Source: an uncultured Planctomycetaceae bacterium
Lineage (GTDB): Bacteria > Planctomycetota > Planctomycetia > Planctomycetales > Planctomycetaceae
Length of the DNA: 53,053 bases
Assembly (NCBI GenBank): GCA_903861195.1
Contig: CAIOTJ010000260.1
Location: 1 to 53,053 of the forward strand
Reading direction: 5' to 3'
Part shown: positions 43,007 to 51,593 of the stretch, one piece after another
Numbering within the stretch: the first letter of the stretch is position 1
Layout of the letters: the number at the start of each line of letters is the position of its first letter
Position numbers and translations under genes: made by a program
Notes under the pieces: generated by a model
What the model saw: the letters and a program-made list of their open reading frames with translations, nothing else
Databases searched by the model: none
What the model was told of the DNA's origin: nothing

Positions 43007-44716
43007 TCAGCGGTCGCTGGTGGCGGCGGGAGTCATCAGCAAGTCGCGGCGCGACGGCGGCTGGGGTGGATCTCCGGCGAACTCCGCGATGATCAACAGG
43101 CATTGGCAGGCAATCACCGCCAGCACTCCCCACAGCAGAGCGCGATGCACGGCCCGCGCGACATCCTGCTCGGATGTGGCGGGGGCATGGCCAAACAACG
43201 CCGCCAGCGTTCCCGCGAGAAATCCCGAGGCGACCACCTTGGCCGCCAGGAACGCGAACCAGTGCGGTGCCAGCTGGACTCCCGACAGCATCAGATTCAG
43301 CGACAGCCCCAGCGGGGCCCCCGCATGTCCGGCCGAGTAAACCAGGGCCGCCATCACCAGCCCGGCCAACAGCGACGCCCCCGTCGCCAACGACATGCAG
43401 AGCACCTGGGCCAGCACAGCCGGCACGAGGGCGAAACTCTCGAGACGCCAGCGGGCGAGAGCCAGGGTCTCCAGCAATCCCGACCGCACCGCCGAGGCGA
43501 GCCGGGCCGCCTGGGCCGCTCCCAGTTTCGTCGCCACCAGCCCGCAGGCTCCCAGCGGCAACACCACCCGCACCAGTGTGTGGCCCGTCGCCCGCAGGAT
43601 CTCGGGCAACAGCAGCGGTTCGACCAGTTCGGGACGCGGAGTCTGCTCGAAAATAAAGAACGCCACGGTCCCGGCCACCAGCACCGTGCCCGTCAGGGTG
43701 AAGAGCAGCGTCCCCGGAGACAAGACATCACCCGCCACCTGTCTTCCCAGTGCCCCCGGCTGTCGGATGCCCAACAAACCCCAGACAAACGCCAGGGGAG
43801 ACAGAATCAGCCCCCCCATCATCTGCAACGTGCGCTCCAGTTGCTGCATGATCCAGGCCCGCCAGCCCCCCGGCACAGATCGTGGAGCAAACTGCAGACT
43901 GCCAACCTCCCGAATTTGCCGTGCGCGCCCCGTCTCCAGCGGACACTCGAGGATCCGGACCCCCTGCGGAACCTCGGCCCCCTCGGGAAACACCTGGTCG
44001 AGCGACTCGGGAACAAACCAGTGCGGTTCATGCGTGATCACAATCACGATCGACTCGCGGCGGTCGGCCAGTTCCAGCAGCTCGCGAACCAGCGCCCGCG
44101 CCGCCTGCGGATCGAGTCCGGCGGTCGGTTCATCGGCCAACACCACCGGAGGGGGGCCCGCGCCCCGGTTCCGGGGAAGCAGGCCCCGTACCGCCGAAAG
44201 GCGAATCCGTTCTCCCCCCGACGCCCGTGCCAGGGTCTCGGGATAGCTCCCCAGATGAAACCGGCCGCTCAATTCCCCGGCCGCCTGGCGGGCTTCGGCC
44301 GGTGCCAGGTGAGAAAACAGCCGCAGGTTGTCCGCCGCCGACAGCCCGTCGATAAATCCCAGCCGCTCCGCCTGCGGCAAGAACGCCATCTGTTCGCGAG
44401 ATTCAGGCCGATAGCCGGCGGCATCCCAGAGGGTGGTGGTGACCCCGCCCGACTCGAGTGTGATCTCCCCGGCACACGGAATCAGCGGATCGGCCAATTC
44501 GCCGAACCCGAGCAACGCCCGGGCGAATGACGACTTGCCACTCCCCGAAGGCCCCGAGACGAGGTACAGACGCCCCACCTGCAGTGTGCAGGGCGCACTC
44601 AATTGCAGTTGCCGGGGCCCCAGTTCAATGGTCAGCCGGCGCAATTCCAGCCGGGTTGCCGTGGGGTTGGGCTGCTCCGGCACCACTGGGGCCAGCTCCT
44701 GTTCACCGCCGGTCAT
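43007..44716 (-). CDS. Fused ABC ATPase and MlaE-like permease
   Basis: The 569-residue product. Residues about 22-250 are an ABC ATPase: Walker A GPSGSGKSS with Lys61, Q-loop FLPQAERLG, signature ASGGERIRLS, Walker B VVLADEPTAGLDP with Glu196, and H-loop His229. Residues about 285-555 hold five to six membrane helices with a MlaE-like core (LLPEILRATGHTLVRVVLPL, then GLVATKLGAAQAARLASAVR). MlaE and MlaF are normally separate subunits of a lipid transporter at the inner membrane; here one chain carries both. The stop-start overlap of 4 bases (44713-44716) couples it to the preceding envelope-protein gene. Confidence 0.82.
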   Translation of the reverse strand: MTGGEQELAPVVPEQPNPTATRLELRRLTIELGPRQLQLSAPCTLQVGRLYLVSGPSGSGKSSFARALLGFGELADPLIPCAGEITLESGGVTTTLWDAAGYRPESREQMAFLPQAERLGFIDGLSAADNLRLFSHLAPAEARQAAGELSGRFHLGSYPETLARASGGERIRLSAVRGLLPRNRGAGPPPVVLADEPTAGLDPQAARALVRELLELADRRESIVIVITHEPHWFVPESLDQVFPEGAEVPQGVRILECPLETGRARQIREVGSLQFAPRSVPGGWRAWIMQQLERTLQMMGGLILSPLAFVWGLLGIRQPGALGRQVAGDVLSPGTLLFTLTGTVLVAGTVAFFIFEQTPRPELVEPLLLPEILRATGHTLVRVVLPLGACGLVATKLGAAQAARLASAVRSGLLETLALARWRLESFALVPAVLAQVLCMSLATGASLLAGLVMAALVYSAGHAGAPLGLSLNLMLSGVQLAPHWFAFLAAKVVASGFLAGTLAALFGHAPATSEQDVARAVHRALLWGVLAVIACQCLLIIAEFAGDPPQPPSRRDLLMTPAATSDR

Positions 44717-45939
44717 GGTGTCACCGGACGGTACTCGATTTCGAGTGCGGTCCCGTTGGTTCGGGGTTCGATCATCAGCAGGGGGGCATCGCTGATGCCC
44801 AGTGTGCCGCGCAGGGCGTGGGCGAAGACCAGCCGCGGACCACCCGCACTCGAGACCAGGCGGCGGTTGGTGAAGTCGCGGGCGTAGGTTTCGACCGCCT
44901 GCACCACCGCGGGCTCCCCCTCCCTCCAGGCGGGAACCACGGCCTGTTCAAACAGCCGGGGGGCCCACCGCTCGCGCAATGTACGAACAAATTCCTCCTG
45001 GTGACGTCCCAGTACCCCCTCGATCTTTTCGAGAATCGTTCCCTGGTGACGTTCCCAGAACCGCCGCAGTTCCTCCAGGATCGCCTGGCTCAGCCGGGCG
45101 CGATCTCCATCCTCCAGGAATTCGGCCGGGGCCCGGTCGGGAATCGAGGTGTAGCCGAGACCCTGGCGGAACCAGTCACGCATGTCCTTGCGGGCGTTGT
45201 CGGCCCCGGTAACCGCCACGCGCCAGATGCCGTTGGCCACTCCCTCGACCCCCACTTCCTTCCAGGCACGCTCCGAAAGGCTGGCAATCAATTCATCTTC
45301 GAGAGGGGCCAGCTCGCTGCGCAATTCGTCCAGCGCCGCGAGCAGCACGTCGCGGTCTCCCTCTTCCAGGTTCCAGGCCAGCGATTTGACTTCGTTCAAG
45401 AGGTTCGCAGTCAGCCGGGGAACCATCTCCCGCTCGACCGTGGGCCAGAGCGCGTCTCGCGCCTGCAACGCCTCGTCGAGGGGAGCCTCGGGACTCACAA
45501 TCAGCCGCACCGCCTGTTCCAACCCAATCGACTCCGATGCCCCCCGCAAGATTCCTCCCGCCGTCAGTTCCGCGCGCACCTCCTCGGACAACACAAACCG
45601 CAGCAACGCGACGTTCCTTTCGCCCGGTTCCAGCTCCACCGGTTCCACCTCCACCGGCTCCACCTCCACCACTTTACCGACAATCTGCGGCAGGCCATCC
45701 CCCCGGGAGCGGTGAATCAGATCGCCCGGCAACACCCCCAACTCGGCGGGAACGAGGCAGGTCAGCGGAGTTTCGCGGGTGTTCATCCATGAGCCGACAT
45801 ATTCGCCCAAGGCCCGGCAGGCATTCGCTGGGGCGGGCTGCCTCAGCCCCAACGCCATGCCCCCCGCTCCCGCCGCCAATCCCAGCACTCCGGCCCAAAT
45901 GCGGGTGGTGCGCTGCCAGCGATACGATCGATTCCACAT
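44713..45939 (-). CDS. Membrane-anchored periplasmic partner of the ABC-MlaE fusion, possibly MCE-like
   Basis: The 408-residue product has an N-terminal anchor (about residues 13-32, IWAGVLGLAAGAGGMALGL). A beta-rich segment with PGDLIHRSRGDGLPQIVGKVV follows, then a short acidic repeat VEPVEVEPVELEPGE near residue 100. A long, mostly helical, acidic C-terminal part (about 150-370) ends in a beta-rich tail. The segment after the anchor could be a degenerate MCE/MlaD domain, which would fit its operon partner, but the match is weak. The helical part could bridge the periplasm. It is the first gene of a two-gene operon; the ATG at 45939 is chosen because the anchor follows directly. Confidence 0.65.
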   Translation of the reverse strand: MWNRSYRWQRTTRIWAGVLGLAAGAGGMALGLRQPAPANACRALGEYVGSWMNTRETPLTCLVPAELGVLPGDLIHRSRGDGLPQIVGKVVEVEPVEVEPVELEPGERNVALLRFVLSEEVRAELTAGGILRGASESIGLEQAVRLIVSPEAPLDEALQARDALWPTVEREMVPRLTANLLNEVKSLAWNLEEGDRDVLLAALDELRSELAPLEDELIASLSERAWKEVGVEGVANGIWRVAVTGADNARKDMRDWFRQGLGYTSIPDRAPAEFLEDGDRARLSQAILEELRRFWERHQGTILEKIEGVLGRHQEEFVRTLRERWAPRLFEQAVVPAWREGEPAVVQAVETYARDFTNRRLVSSAGGPRLVFAHALRGTLGISDAPLLMIEPRTNGTALEIEYRPVTP

Positions 45940-46093
45940 GAGGACGTTCGGAGCAGGGAAATGACGGCGATGTGCCGAGACACTCTGGGCCGATCCAAAA
46001 CCGGCCCGACTCCCAGCAATTATCTCCACTGACGACCAGATTCGACAACAGAGAATCCCGTCGCCAGACAACACCGAGGCACCCGCAACTCTC

Positions 46094-46576
46094 TTACAGC
46101 CGTCCCTCACCAATCAAGACGATCCCCGGCCGTTTTGCCTGCCGACACCGGTTCCAGTGCTCGCGCACCAGCGGCAGATCTCCCACCTCCTGAACAGACA
46201 CGTAATCGAGCCCCCACGCTTTCAAAATGGGTTCGGTGTAGGTTCGGGCCGAGTCGTTCGCCGTGGGATTCAACGAACTGCGGTGGCCAATCAGGGCGAA
46301 CAACGGCAGTTCATAATCAAACAGGAAGTTCCGTAGCGAATCTCCCGAGTCGAACAGCCCGGTACACTGCATCACCACCAGGGGGGTTTGGCCTCCCAGG
46401 TACAGCCCCGCCGCGATGGCCCACGCTTCGGCCTCGCGGCTCACGCGGATCAGTACGATGTCGGCCGCACTTTCCAGTGCCCCATCCCAGGCCCCCAGGG
46501 TGCTGTCGGGCAGCCAGACCACGTGGGTCACTCCCATCACCCGCAATTCCGCCACCAGCTCTTCGCCCGAGAACAT
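46094..46576 (-). CDS. TPP-binding decarboxylase alpha subunit-like (sulfopyruvate/phosphonopyruvate type)
   Basis: The 160-residue product matches the small Pyr-type domain of sulfopyruvate or phosphonopyruvate decarboxylases: VMGVTHVVWLPDSTLG, then the TPP-activating Glu in VSREAEAWAIAAGLYLGG, LVVMQCTGLFDSGDSLRN, and the RTYTEPILKAWGL region. Such enzymes need a PP-type beta domain to bind TPP diphosphate, and none is encoded nearby. It is either an orphan subunit with a partner elsewhere or a repurposed fold. The ATG at 46576 is preferred over GTG 46612. It is the last gene of an operon with an acylating aldehyde dehydrogenase and flavin reductase, consistent with a decarboxylase making an aldehyde. 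Confidence 0.75.
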   Translation of the reverse strand: MFSGEELVAELRVMGVTHVVWLPDSTLGAWDGALESAADIVLIRVSREAEAWAIAAGLYLGGQTPLVVMQCTGLFDSGDSLRNFLFDYELPLFALIGHRSSLNPTANDSARTYTEPILKAWGLDYVSVQEVGDLPLVREHWNRCRQAKRPGIVLIGEGRL

Positions 46577-46612
46577 CGCCCGGTTCCCCCTGTTTGGTGC
46601 ACCCGGTGCCAC

Positions 46613-48079
46613 TCAGCCCGGCCAGCGTTCGACCACCACCTTGGTCTGCGTGTAAAACTCGACCCCGTGCCGTCCCTGCGCGTGCAGATCTCCCAAAAAA
46701 CTCGCCTTGGCCCCACTGAAGGGGAAGTACGCCATGGGGGCGGCCACTCCGATGTTGATCCCGATGTTCCCCGCCTCGACCTCCGCCCGAAACCGCCGGG
46801 CCGCCCCGCCGCTGCGGGTGAACAAACTGGCCATATTCCCGTACTCGGCCTGGTTGATCAGCGCAATCGCCTCTCCCAGGTCGTCGGCATGCAGCAGGCT
46901 CAGCACGGGACCGAAGACCTCGGTGCGGGCGATCTCGGCCGTCGGATCCACCTCGTCCAGCACGGTCGGGCAAAGAAAGAAACCTTCGTCGTCCCCCTCG
47001 GCCCGGCGCGTGCGTCCGTCGACCAGGGGCCGGGCCCCCGCGCGACAACCAGCGTCGATCAGCCCGGTGATCCGCTCCCGGCTGTGTGCCGAGATGACCG
47101 GCCCCATCTGCACCCCCGCAGCGGCACCGTAACCGACCCGCCGAGTGTGGGCCGCCGCGCTGATCGCCTCGCGAAACGGCTGTCGCGCCTCCCCCACCGT
47201 GATCGCCAGCGACGCCGCCAGGCAGCGTTGCCCCGCACACCCAAACGCGCTGTCGGCCACGATTTGCGTCGTCTGGTCGAGTTCGGCGTCGGGCAGAATC
47301 ACGACCGGGTTCTTCGCTCCCCCCTGGCATTGCACCCGCTTGCCATGTGCCGCCCCCCGGGCGTAGACCTGCCGGGCCGCGGCAGTTGAGCCCACGAACG
47401 ACACCGCCGCAACGCCCGGATGGTCAATCAGGCCCTCCACCACCTCCCGCCCGCCATGCAGCAGTTGCGCCACCCCGGCCGGCAGCCCGGTCTGTTCCAG
47501 CAGCTCGAACAGCAGCACGCTCGAACGGGGAACCTTCTCGCTCGGCTTGAGGATGAAGCAGTTGCCGCAGGCGATCGCATACGGCAGAAACCACAGCGGA
47601 ATCATCACCGGGAAGTTGAAGGGGGTGATCGCGGTCACCACCCCCACCGGCTGACGGAAGCAATGCTCGTCAATTCCCGGCGTGATCTGCTCGTTGTTCC
47701 AGCCCTGCAGCAGCGAGGGAATTCCGCAGGCCACTTCGACGTTTTCAATCCCCCGGCGAATCTCGGCGGTCGCTTCGGCCAGCGTCTTGCCGCACTCGTC
47801 GGTGATCGTCCGGGCCAGTTCGTCGAGTCTGGACTCGAGCCCCGCTTTGAACCGGTAGAGGAACTGCGCTCGGTCATTCGCCGGCACAAACCGCCACTGG
47901 CGAAAGGCGCGGGACGCCGCCACGACGGCCGAGTGCAGCTCGTCGCGTGGCGACAACGGCACCTCCGCCAACGGCCGGGCCGTCGCTGGATTGACCACCG
48001 GCAGATACTCGGCTCCCGCCGGAGCGTGCCAGGTCCCGTCGATGAAGTTCCGCAGCCGCGGGGGGGCCGACACGCTCAT
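46613..48079 (-). CDS. mmsA: CoA-acylating methylmalonate-semialdehyde dehydrogenase family protein
   Basis: The 488-residue aldehyde dehydrogenase has the catalytic Cys286 in CAGQRCLAAS, the NAD-binding ITPFNFPVMIPLWFLPYA segment, and the CQGGAKNPVVILP motif. There Gln/Gly replaces the usual general-base Glu, typical of the CoA-acylating methylmalonate-semialdehyde group (MmsA/IolA). It would oxidise a semialdehyde to an acyl-CoA with loss of CO2 where relevant. It overlaps the flavin reductase gene by 4 bases (ATGA) and precedes the TPP-enzyme subunit by 36 bases. The substrate could be valine-derived, inositol-derived or a C3 sulfo-aldehyde; not resolvable here. Confidence 0.9.
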   Translation of the reverse strand: MSVSAPPRLRNFIDGTWHAPAGAEYLPVVNPATARPLAEVPLSPRDELHSAVVAASRAFRQWRFVPANDRAQFLYRFKAGLESRLDELARTITDECGKTLAEATAEIRRGIENVEVACGIPSLLQGWNNEQITPGIDEHCFRQPVGVVTAITPFNFPVMIPLWFLPYAIACGNCFILKPSEKVPRSSVLLFELLEQTGLPAGVAQLLHGGREVVEGLIDHPGVAAVSFVGSTAAARQVYARGAAHGKRVQCQGGAKNPVVILPDAELDQTTQIVADSAFGCAGQRCLAASLAITVGEARQPFREAISAAAHTRRVGYGAAAGVQMGPVISAHSRERITGLIDAGCRAGARPLVDGRTRRAEGDDEGFFLCPTVLDEVDPTAEIARTEVFGPVLSLLHADDLGEAIALINQAEYGNMASLFTRSGGAARRFRAEVEAGNIGINIGVAAPMAYFPFSGAKASFLGDLHAQGRHGVEFYTQTKVVVERWPG

Positions 48080-48552
48080 TCCGTCACCCGCCGGTACTTG
48101 CCCGAATAGTAGAGCAGGGGGGACTGCTGTTCCGCCGCGTCCCCCGCCACGATCTCGCCGACGAAGATCTCATGGTCGCCCCCGGGCAACACCGAGTGCA
48201 GCCGACAGTCGACCCAGGCCAGCGATCCCTCGAGAATTGGGGCACCGGTGACGGCAGTCTTCCAGGCGAAGGCCGAGAAGTCTTTCGGTCCGGGGGTGGC
48301 GAACTTCCGCGACGCCTCTTCCTGGTCGACCGAAAGAATGCTGACGGCGAAGCTGCCGTTGCGGCGGATGTCGTCCCGGCTGGTCGAGCGGTTGTCGATC
48401 GCGACCAGAATCAGCGGTGGATCGAGCGACAGCGAGGTGAAGGAACTCACCGTCAAGCCGGTGCGGTCTGCGCCTTCTCCGGTGGTGACCACCGTCACCC
48501 CCGTGGCGAACTGCCCCATGATCTTGCGTTGCAGCTTGGAATCGAACGGCAT
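48076..48552 (-). CDS. Flavin reductase family protein
   Basis: The 158-residue FMN-binding split-barrel protein has GQFATGVTVVTTGEG, GLTVSSFTSLSLDPPLILVAI (shown here as GLTVSSFTSLSLDPP), the DNRSTS loop, and a late HEIFVGEIV with LLYYSGKYRRV. These are the flavin reductase (HpaC/RutF-like) landmarks; it reduces FMN or FAD with NAD(P)H, usually for a partner monooxygenase. No monooxygenase is visible in this operon. It is the first gene and its stop overlaps mmsA by 4 bases. Confidence 0.9.
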   Translation of the reverse strand: MPFDSKLQRKIMGQFATGVTVVTTGEGADRTGLTVSSFTSLSLDPPLILVAIDNRSTSRDDIRRNGSFAVSILSVDQEEASRKFATPGPKDFSAFAWKTAVTGAPILEGSLAWVDCRLHSVLPGGDHEIFVGEIVAGDAAEQQSPLLYYSGKYRRVTE

Positions 48553-48609
48553 GGATCGAAGTGGTTCTCGTGGAATTCAGACAGGAACAGCAAACCGCGC
48601 CGCCGCGCG

Positions 48610-51207
48610 TCACTCGCGGGTCAGCGCTTCGTCCAGATTGAGAATCGCCAGGCAGACCGCCGTCAGCGGGGCATGTTCCGCCACGGGAATCGCGGCATCC
48701 CGAGGAGCGGCACCCACCTGCAGCAGCGCTTCGGCCTGGGCGGGATCACGGGTGAAAATGGCCGCTTGACGTTCGTAGGCCCGTTTGAGCCGGGCGACAT
48801 CGGACGGCGTCGCGGCCCGGCAGACGACCCGGCGAAACGCCACTTGCAGCCGCCCTTCGAGGTCCCCGGCCGACTTGTAGCTTAATTCCGCCAACAATCG
48901 CGCCGCCTCGACCCAGGTGGGGTCGTTCAGCGTCGTCAAGGCATGCAGCGGGGTGCTGGTGGTGCTCTGCCGCACGCGGCAGGTCTGGCGGTTCGAGGTG
49001 TCAAACATGTTCGTCGGTCCGACCGTCCTGCGCCAGAAGGTGTAGAGGCTGCGGCGGTACAGGTCGCTTCCCTTCGACGCCGGGTAAGTGAAGTCCCGCT
49101 CCTTGGTGATCGCCAGCGCCTCCCAGACCGCATCGGGCTGATAGGGATACACCGGCACCCCGCCAATCCGCCGATCGAGCACCCCCGCCGACGCCAGCGC
49201 CCAGTCCCGCAGCAGCAGCGAGGGCATCCGCAACCGGCTGGCCCTCGCGTACAGGCGATTCTCGGCATCGCGGCTCCGCAGCTCGGCGGGGAACCGGCTC
49301 GACTGCCGGTAGGTGGCGCTGGTCACCAGCAACCGGTGCATCGCCTTCTGGCTCCAGCCCCGCTCGCGAAACTCCACCGCCAGCCAGTCGAGCAAATCGC
49401 GATGCAGCGGGTATTCGCTCTGCACGCCGAAGTCTTCCGACGTCTTCACCAATCCGGTCCCAAAAAAGTGCTGCCACATCCGATTCACCTGCACCCGGGC
49501 GGTCAGCGGATGCTGCGGCGACACCAGCCACTGCGCCAGCCCCAGGCGGTTCGCCGGCGCACCCTCGGGAGGGGCGGCCAGGAACGCGGGGGTGGAGAAC
49601 CCAACCTTCTCGAGCGGCTTGAGGTACTCGCCCCGATCGAGAATGTGCGTTTCGCGTGGCTGCGAGTCGCTCATCACCATCACCCGGGGCAGTTGGTCGG
49701 CCCGGTAGGCATTCAGTTGCCCACGAATCGCATCGGCCTGTGTCAGCACCGGGAGCTTGCCCGCCAGGCTGCCGCGCACCTTCTCGTCGAAATGCTTGCG
49801 TAGCCCCGGCTCGATCGATTTCTTCTCGTCTTCGGTTCGCTCTCCCTCGGGCTTGCGCAGCACCGTGGCCAGCGAATCGGCAAGCCCCTTTCCCTCGCCC
49901 GGTTTTCCATCGACAAACAGCCCCGCCCGCCACCCCTCGAACGCGGCGTCGGCGATCGGCTTGGCCGCGGCGTCGGCTTCGGCAATCCGCTTTTCGAACT
50001 CCGAAACCCGCGCCTGATACTCCGCGGTTGGCACTTCCACAAAGGGAGGCGCGACGCGAATGCGCGAAGAGAAATACTGCGGGACTCCCGATTCCGGCAA
50101 CCGGTTGAAGGCGTCCAGCAGGCCGTAATAGTCCCGCCGGGTGATCGGGTCGTACTTGTGATCGTGGCATTGGGCACACGCCATCGTCAGCCCCAGCCAG
50201 GTGGTCGCGGTGGTGTCGACGCGGTCGAACAAGATCACAAACCGCTGTTCTTCCGGAATCGCGCCCCCTTCGCCGTTCAGCAGGTGGTTGCGGTTGAAGC
50301 CGCTGGCAATCTTCTGGTCGAGCGTCGCGTCGGGCAGCAGATCGCCCGCGAGTTGCCAGGTGGTGAACTGGTCGAAAGGCAGGTCGCTGTTGAGCGCCCG
50401 CACCACCCAGTCGCGCCAGATCCACTGCCAGGTGTCGCCATCCTGCTGGAAGCCGTTGCTGTCGGCATAGCGGGCGGCATCCAGCCAGGGGAGCGCCATC
50501 CGCTCGCCGTAATGCTCGGTGGCCAGCAGTCGATCCACCAGGTTTTCGTACGCCCGCGGATCGCGGTCGGCCACATACTGTTCCACCTCGGCCGGGGTGG
50601 GGGGCAACCCGGTCAGGTCGATGCACAGCCGCTTGATCAGCGTGGCCCGGTCGGCTTCCGCCGCGGGCTGCAGCCCTTCCGCCTCCAGCCGGGAGAGAAT
50701 GAAGCGGTCGAGCGGGTTCCGCGCCCAATTTTCCCGGCTTACCGCGGGTTCGGCCGGACGGACGGGGGCCACATAGGCCCAATGGTCGAGGTACTCGCCC
50801 CCTTCACGGACCCAGCGTTCCAGCAGTTGTTTCTGGGCATCGGTGAGCCGCCGGTTGGAGTTGGGCGGGGGCATCAGCTCATCGGGATTCGTCGAGCGGA
50901 TGCGCTGGATCAATTCGCTGGCGTCGAGGTCCCCCGGGACCAGCGCCTGTTTGGTGATGGCGTCCTCCCGGCGATCGAGCCGCAGGTCGGCCTGCCGCTT
51001 GTTGCCATCCTGCCCGTGGCAATAGAAGCAGTTCTCCGACAGGATCGGACGGATGTCGCGATTGAAGTCGAGCCGCGGTTCGGCCCCCCACAGACCGGCG
51101 GGCGCAGCGGCCAGCCCGGCCACCAGCCACAGGCAGGCAATTCTCAAACAGCGGTGCGGAAGGGAATCGGTCGGGCGCGTCACGGTCGAAGGCTCCAAAT
51201 CAGGCAT
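48610..51207 (-). CDS. Secreted PSD1-type cytochrome-like protein with DUF1549 and DUF1553
   Basis: The 865-residue product has a signal peptide (about 20-42), then a planctomycete cytochrome C (PSD1) domain with ENCFYCHGQDGN (CxxCH at 60-64) and PDELMPPPNSNRRLTD. The DUF1549 domain follows, with LIKRLCIDLTGLPPTPAEVE and TMACAQCHDHKYDPITRRDY (second CxxCH). A coiled Ala/Glu-rich insert spans about 400-480. The DUF1553 domain has VNRMWQHFFGTGLVKTSEDF, TSATYRQSS and RQTCRVRQSTTSTPLHALTT. The domain set is the classical planctomycete exported heme-protein family; function unproven. The ATG at 51207 is chosen because the frame further upstream has no protein character. No DUF1501 partner is adjacent. 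Confidence 0.92.
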   Translation of the reverse strand: MPDLEPSTVTRPTDSLPHRCLRIACLWLVAGLAAAPAGLWGAEPRLDFNRDIRPILSENCFYCHGQDGNKRQADLRLDRREDAITKQALVPGDLDASELIQRIRSTNPDELMPPPNSNRRLTDAQKQLLERWVREGGEYLDHWAYVAPVRPAEPAVSRENWARNPLDRFILSRLEAEGLQPAAEADRATLIKRLCIDLTGLPPTPAEVEQYVADRDPRAYENLVDRLLATEHYGERMALPWLDAARYADSNGFQQDGDTWQWIWRDWVVRALNSDLPFDQFTTWQLAGDLLPDATLDQKIASGFNRNHLLNGEGGAIPEEQRFVILFDRVDTTATTWLGLTMACAQCHDHKYDPITRRDYYGLLDAFNRLPESGVPQYFSSRIRVAPPFVEVPTAEYQARVSEFEKRIAEADAAAKPIADAAFEGWRAGLFVDGKPGEGKGLADSLATVLRKPEGERTEDEKKSIEPGLRKHFDEKVRGSLAGKLPVLTQADAIRGQLNAYRADQLPRVMVMSDSQPRETHILDRGEYLKPLEKVGFSTPAFLAAPPEGAPANRLGLAQWLVSPQHPLTARVQVNRMWQHFFGTGLVKTSEDFGVQSEYPLHRDLLDWLAVEFRERGWSQKAMHRLLVTSATYRQSSRFPAELRSRDAENRLYARASRLRMPSLLLRDWALASAGVLDRRIGGVPVYPYQPDAVWEALAITKERDFTYPASKGSDLYRRSLYTFWRRTVGPTNMFDTSNRQTCRVRQSTTSTPLHALTTLNDPTWVEAARLLAELSYKSAGDLEGRLQVAFRRVVCRAATPSDVARLKRAYERQAAIFTRDPAQAEALLQVGAAPRDAAIPVAEHAPLTAVCLAILNLDEALTRE

Positions 51208-51593
51208 CTGCCAATTCCATTCTAACTCGTAGGGAACCTGGGGCGACAGGCTGACGCCTCCCCTGCGGAGATTGTCAATTGCCGGTGTCCCACCCTTCCG
51301 CCGGGTGGGGGAAGTGGCCGTCGAAGTCGTCCACGCCGGCAGGCCCCGCGACCATCGACGCATCGCCTCACACAGCCCCTCGTGCCGGCATGGTCGTGCG
51401 ATCAGCCTGGGGTGACCGAAATTCGTCGGCCCCCGAACTCCGGGGTCTGCCTTCGGCGAGGCATTGCAGCCGTGACGGACTGGCCGAGACCGCTTCGTGC
51501 TGCGGTTGTCTGGCATCTCGGCAGTGGCCCGCCCGCCGTTGCGCAAGGCACCATGGTGCCGGGCAACGTTGCGGCCCGTAATCCTCGACCTCG
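51208..51593. other. Intergenic region between galE and the PSD1 gene
   Basis: About 390 bases. It holds the hairpin listed separately (51537-51568) just after galE and a small CCCCG-AACTC-CGGGG stem near 51432-51446. An open frame continuous with the PSD1 gene crosses it but is Arg/Pro/Thr-rich and not credible. No promoter was identified. Confidence 0.4.
51537..51568 (-). terminator. Nested hairpin downstream of galE, possible terminator
   Basis: GGCACCATGGTGCC (51547-51560) is a perfect palindrome, and CGTTGC (51537-51542) pairs with GCAACG (51563-51568) around it. It begins 26 bases after the galE stop on the minus strand. There is no T-run on either strand, so Rho-independent action is uncertain. 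Confidence 0.45.

Noticed and set aside
41625-43133. Minus-strand open frame of about 500 codons opposite fbp and through the tandem array
   Set aside because: The repeat gives it a periodic G-D-R look, but it is antisense to fbp and lacks any start signal.
43395-44246. Plus-strand open frame opposite the ABC-MlaE gene
   Set aside because: Ser/Arg/Pro-rich shadow; the minus strand has intact Walker A, signature and Walker B motifs.
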